Positions 14,485 to 15,931 of a stretch of 15,931 nt of DNA are shown here, in pieces. Numbering within the stretch: the stretch's first letter is position 1; every line of letters begins with the position of its first letter. The position numbers and the translations under genes were made by a program. Origin of the DNA: Sulfurospirillum sp001602955 (lineage in GTDB: Bacteria > Campylobacterota > Campylobacteria > Campylobacterales > Sulfurospirillaceae); NCBI GenBank assembly GCA_001602955.1, contig LVAC01000025.1, forward strand, positions 1 through 15,931, given 5' to 3'. The notes under the pieces are model-generated. The model had not been told where the DNA came from, searched no databases, and saw only the letters and a program-made list of their open reading frames with translations.

Positions 14485-15834
14485 TTAGACAAAGGATGCT
14501 AAAAAACGTTTTCGAGCACTTTCGTGCGCAATGATGGGCTTAGGATAGCCTGAAATAGCATGATGCAGTAGATACGCTTCGTTGTGCAAAGACGCAGAAG
14601 ATACGTCACGCAAGAGCGGAAGATAACGTTTGATATAGCGGGCTTCTTTATCAAATTTCAACGATTGGGCGTAGGGGTTGAAGATGCGAAAATAGGGTTG
14701 CGGATCGATCCCCGTTCCCGCGCACCATTGCCATGAAAGAATGTTCGCGCTTGCGTCGTAATCCAAAAGATGTTTGGCGAAAAATGCTTCGCCCTTTTGC
14801 CACGGCAACATCAAATGTTTGGTAAAAAACGAGCCGACGATCATACGTGCGCGGTTGTGCATCAAGCCGGTTTCTAGAAGCTCCGTGATCGCCGCATCGA
14901 CAAGCGGATAGCCCGTTTGAGCCAAGATAAATCGCTCATACGCCTCATCGTCATTGGAAACGGGCGGGGAATATTTGTAATTTTCCCATGCCAGTTTGGG
15001 AAAATGGTAAAGCAAGTAAGCGTAAAATTCGCGAAAGATTAACTGCCTGAAAAATGGTTCCGTTTGATGCCCCTCTTTTTTTAATGCAACCAAATAACGC
15101 ACGACTTCGCGAATCGAGATCGTGCCGAAACGTAGATGTACGCTTAGGTGCGATGTGGCGTCCGCATCCAAAAAGTCACGTTTCTCTTCGTACGCATCGA
15201 TCTTACATGTAAAGAGTTCGAGTGCTTTTTGAGGCTCTAAAATGTTGACATGTAAAGACGCAAAGCCAAGACTTTCAAGTTTGACATGTAAAGGTGTTTG
15301 AATGCCGTTTTGAATGCTCCAAAGCACGTCGTAGTCGTAGTTTGCAAGGCTTTGATCGGCTTTTACGTATTTTAATGCGTGAAATTGTGTGTAAAGCTGC
15401 TTGCAAGCCTTATAATAAGGGGTAAAAACAAGGTAAGGTGAGCCGTCTTTTTTGAGCACTTCGTTGGGTTCAAACAGGTAGCAGTCGTTGAGTGCGTGAA
15501 AGTGAAGAACCGAGGAGATAGCGTGATCGCGCTCTTTGGCGTACGCATCGTAATCGACGGCGGCGTAAACCTCTTCAAACCCGAGCGTTTTGAGATAGGT
15601 AAACACCTCCAAAGGCGTGCCGTAAAACAGGGCTAGATCGAGTCCGATCGCTTTAAGGTCGGCTTTGAGCTTTAGCACCCGTTCAAAAATAAACGAAACC
15701 CTACGGTCGTTTGCTTCCAATGTGTTTAAAAGGTTTGTATCGAAAATAAACAGCGGTAAAACTTCGCCTTTTGTCGTCAAAAGCATCGAGTCCTCAATGC
15801 GCAAATCGCGTCTAAACCAGAGTAATTTTTTCAC
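14485..15834 (-). CDS. phrB: Deoxyribodipyrimidine photolyase (class I CPD photolyase)
   Basis: The 449-residue blue-light DNA repair enzyme splits cyclobutane pyrimidine dimers with reduced FAD. The N-terminal antenna-binding domain starts KKLLWFRRDLRIEDS (2-16), an alpha/beta fold to about residue 125. The FAD/DNA-binding half has TSHLSVHLRFGTIS (227-240), RQLIFREFYAYLLYHFP (263-279), TGYPLVDAAITELLETGLMHNRARMIVGSFFTKHL (307-341), and WQWCAGTGIDPQPYFRIFNP (368-387). N364 in DYDASANILSWQW matches the Asn facing flavin N5 in E. coli photolyase (N378), favouring photolyase over cryptochrome. Length is normal. The start is GTG at 15834, with AAGG about 8 nt upstream; the overlapping ATG (15836) is out of frame and stops at once. 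Light-dependent repair suggests the organism meets sunlight at least sometimes. Three ACATGTAA words lie inside this gene. Confidence 0.95.
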   Translation of the reverse strand: MKKLLWFRRDLRIEDSMLLTTKGEVLPLFIFDTNLLNTLEANDRRVSFIFERVLKLKADLKAIGLDLALFYGTPLEVFTYLKTLGFEEVYAAVDYDAYAKERDHAISSVLHFHALNDCYLFEPNEVLKKDGSPYLVFTPYYKACKQLYTQFHALKYVKADQSLANYDYDVLWSIQNGIQTPLHVKLESLGFASLHVNILEPQKALELFTCKIDAYEEKRDFLDADATSHLSVHLRFGTISIREVVRYLVALKKEGHQTEPFFRQLIFREFYAYLLYHFPKLAWENYKYSPPVSNDDEAYERFILAQTGYPLVDAAITELLETGLMHNRARMIVGSFFTKHLMLPWQKGEAFFAKHLLDYDASANILSWQWCAGTGIDPQPYFRIFNPYAQSLKFDKEARYIKRYLPLLRDVSSASLHNEAYLLHHAISGYPKPIIAHESARKRFLASFV

Positions 15835-15862
15835 ATGTTAGCCTTGAAGATAGTTGGAAAGT

Positions 15863-15868
15863 ATTATA
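15863..15868 (-). promoter_or_regulatory. Possible -10 box of the photolyase gene
   Basis: On the minus strand TATAAT lies 28 nt upstream of the GTG start. No recognisable -35 hexamer is found at 15-18 bp spacing. Bases 15869-15931 show no further feature that I can support. Confidence 0.35.
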
Positions 15869-15931
15869 TAACCCAAACTGCTAGTTGAGAGAATGGTTTG
15901 AAAGTTGCTTAGGACTCCATAAAAAGCCGTG

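Overview
The window looks like chromosomal DNA of a Campylobacterota (Epsilonproteobacteria) bacterium, most like a Sulfurospirillum relative. The evidence is the form of MotA/MotB, an RdxA-like nitroreductase, a TetR gene directly upstream of an RND efflux operon as in the Campylobacter cmeR-cmeABC arrangement, and moderate GC with many CG-containing codons. This assignment is an inference from protein character, not a database match. I see no rRNA, tRNA, CRISPR array, insertion sequence or phage gene. Coding density is high, and the longest gap between genes is about 180 bp (5029-5208).

Layout. Bases 1-434 hold the 3' end of a chemoreceptor gene, closed by an intrinsic terminator. A PhnP-like metallo-beta-lactamase-fold phosphodiesterase (488-1228, +) follows. 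It converges on a minus-strand cluster read motA (5028-4255), motB (4245-3451), an ABC-F ATPase (3409-1574) and a small, very acidic protein (1540-1238). A sigma-28-type promoter lies upstream of motA. From 5209 to 11653 on the plus strand are a TetR/AcrR regulator and a complete tripartite RND multidrug efflux operon: lipoprotein adaptor, AcrB-type pump and OprM/NodT-type outer-membrane lipoprotein. A near-consensus sigma-70 promoter and a 21-bp palindrome lie between the regulator and the adaptor gene. The palindrome contains the TGTAAT-N4-ATTACA architecture that I recall for the C. jejuni CmeR operator, so it is the probable operator.

The right third (11690-15834) is entirely minus strand: a DUF4130-type protein and its partner, a radical-SAM/helix-hairpin-helix protein (1-nt stop/start overlap), an NfsB/RdxA-like nitroreductase, and a class I DNA photolyase. 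The radical-SAM/DUF4130 pair is predicted from its family to act in DNA modification or repair, but its reaction is unknown to me. It sits two genes from a photolyase, has no fused uracil-DNA glycosylase domain, and is much poorer in CG dinucleotides than the efflux genes, which suggests a separate history. It is the least understood system here.

Genes that work together are motAB (flagellar stator, with the chemoreceptor fragment nearby), tetR plus the efflux trio (regulated drug or solvent export), and the radical-SAM/DUF4130 pair. The short palindromic word ACATGTAA is clearly over-represented in the window, mainly at its right end.
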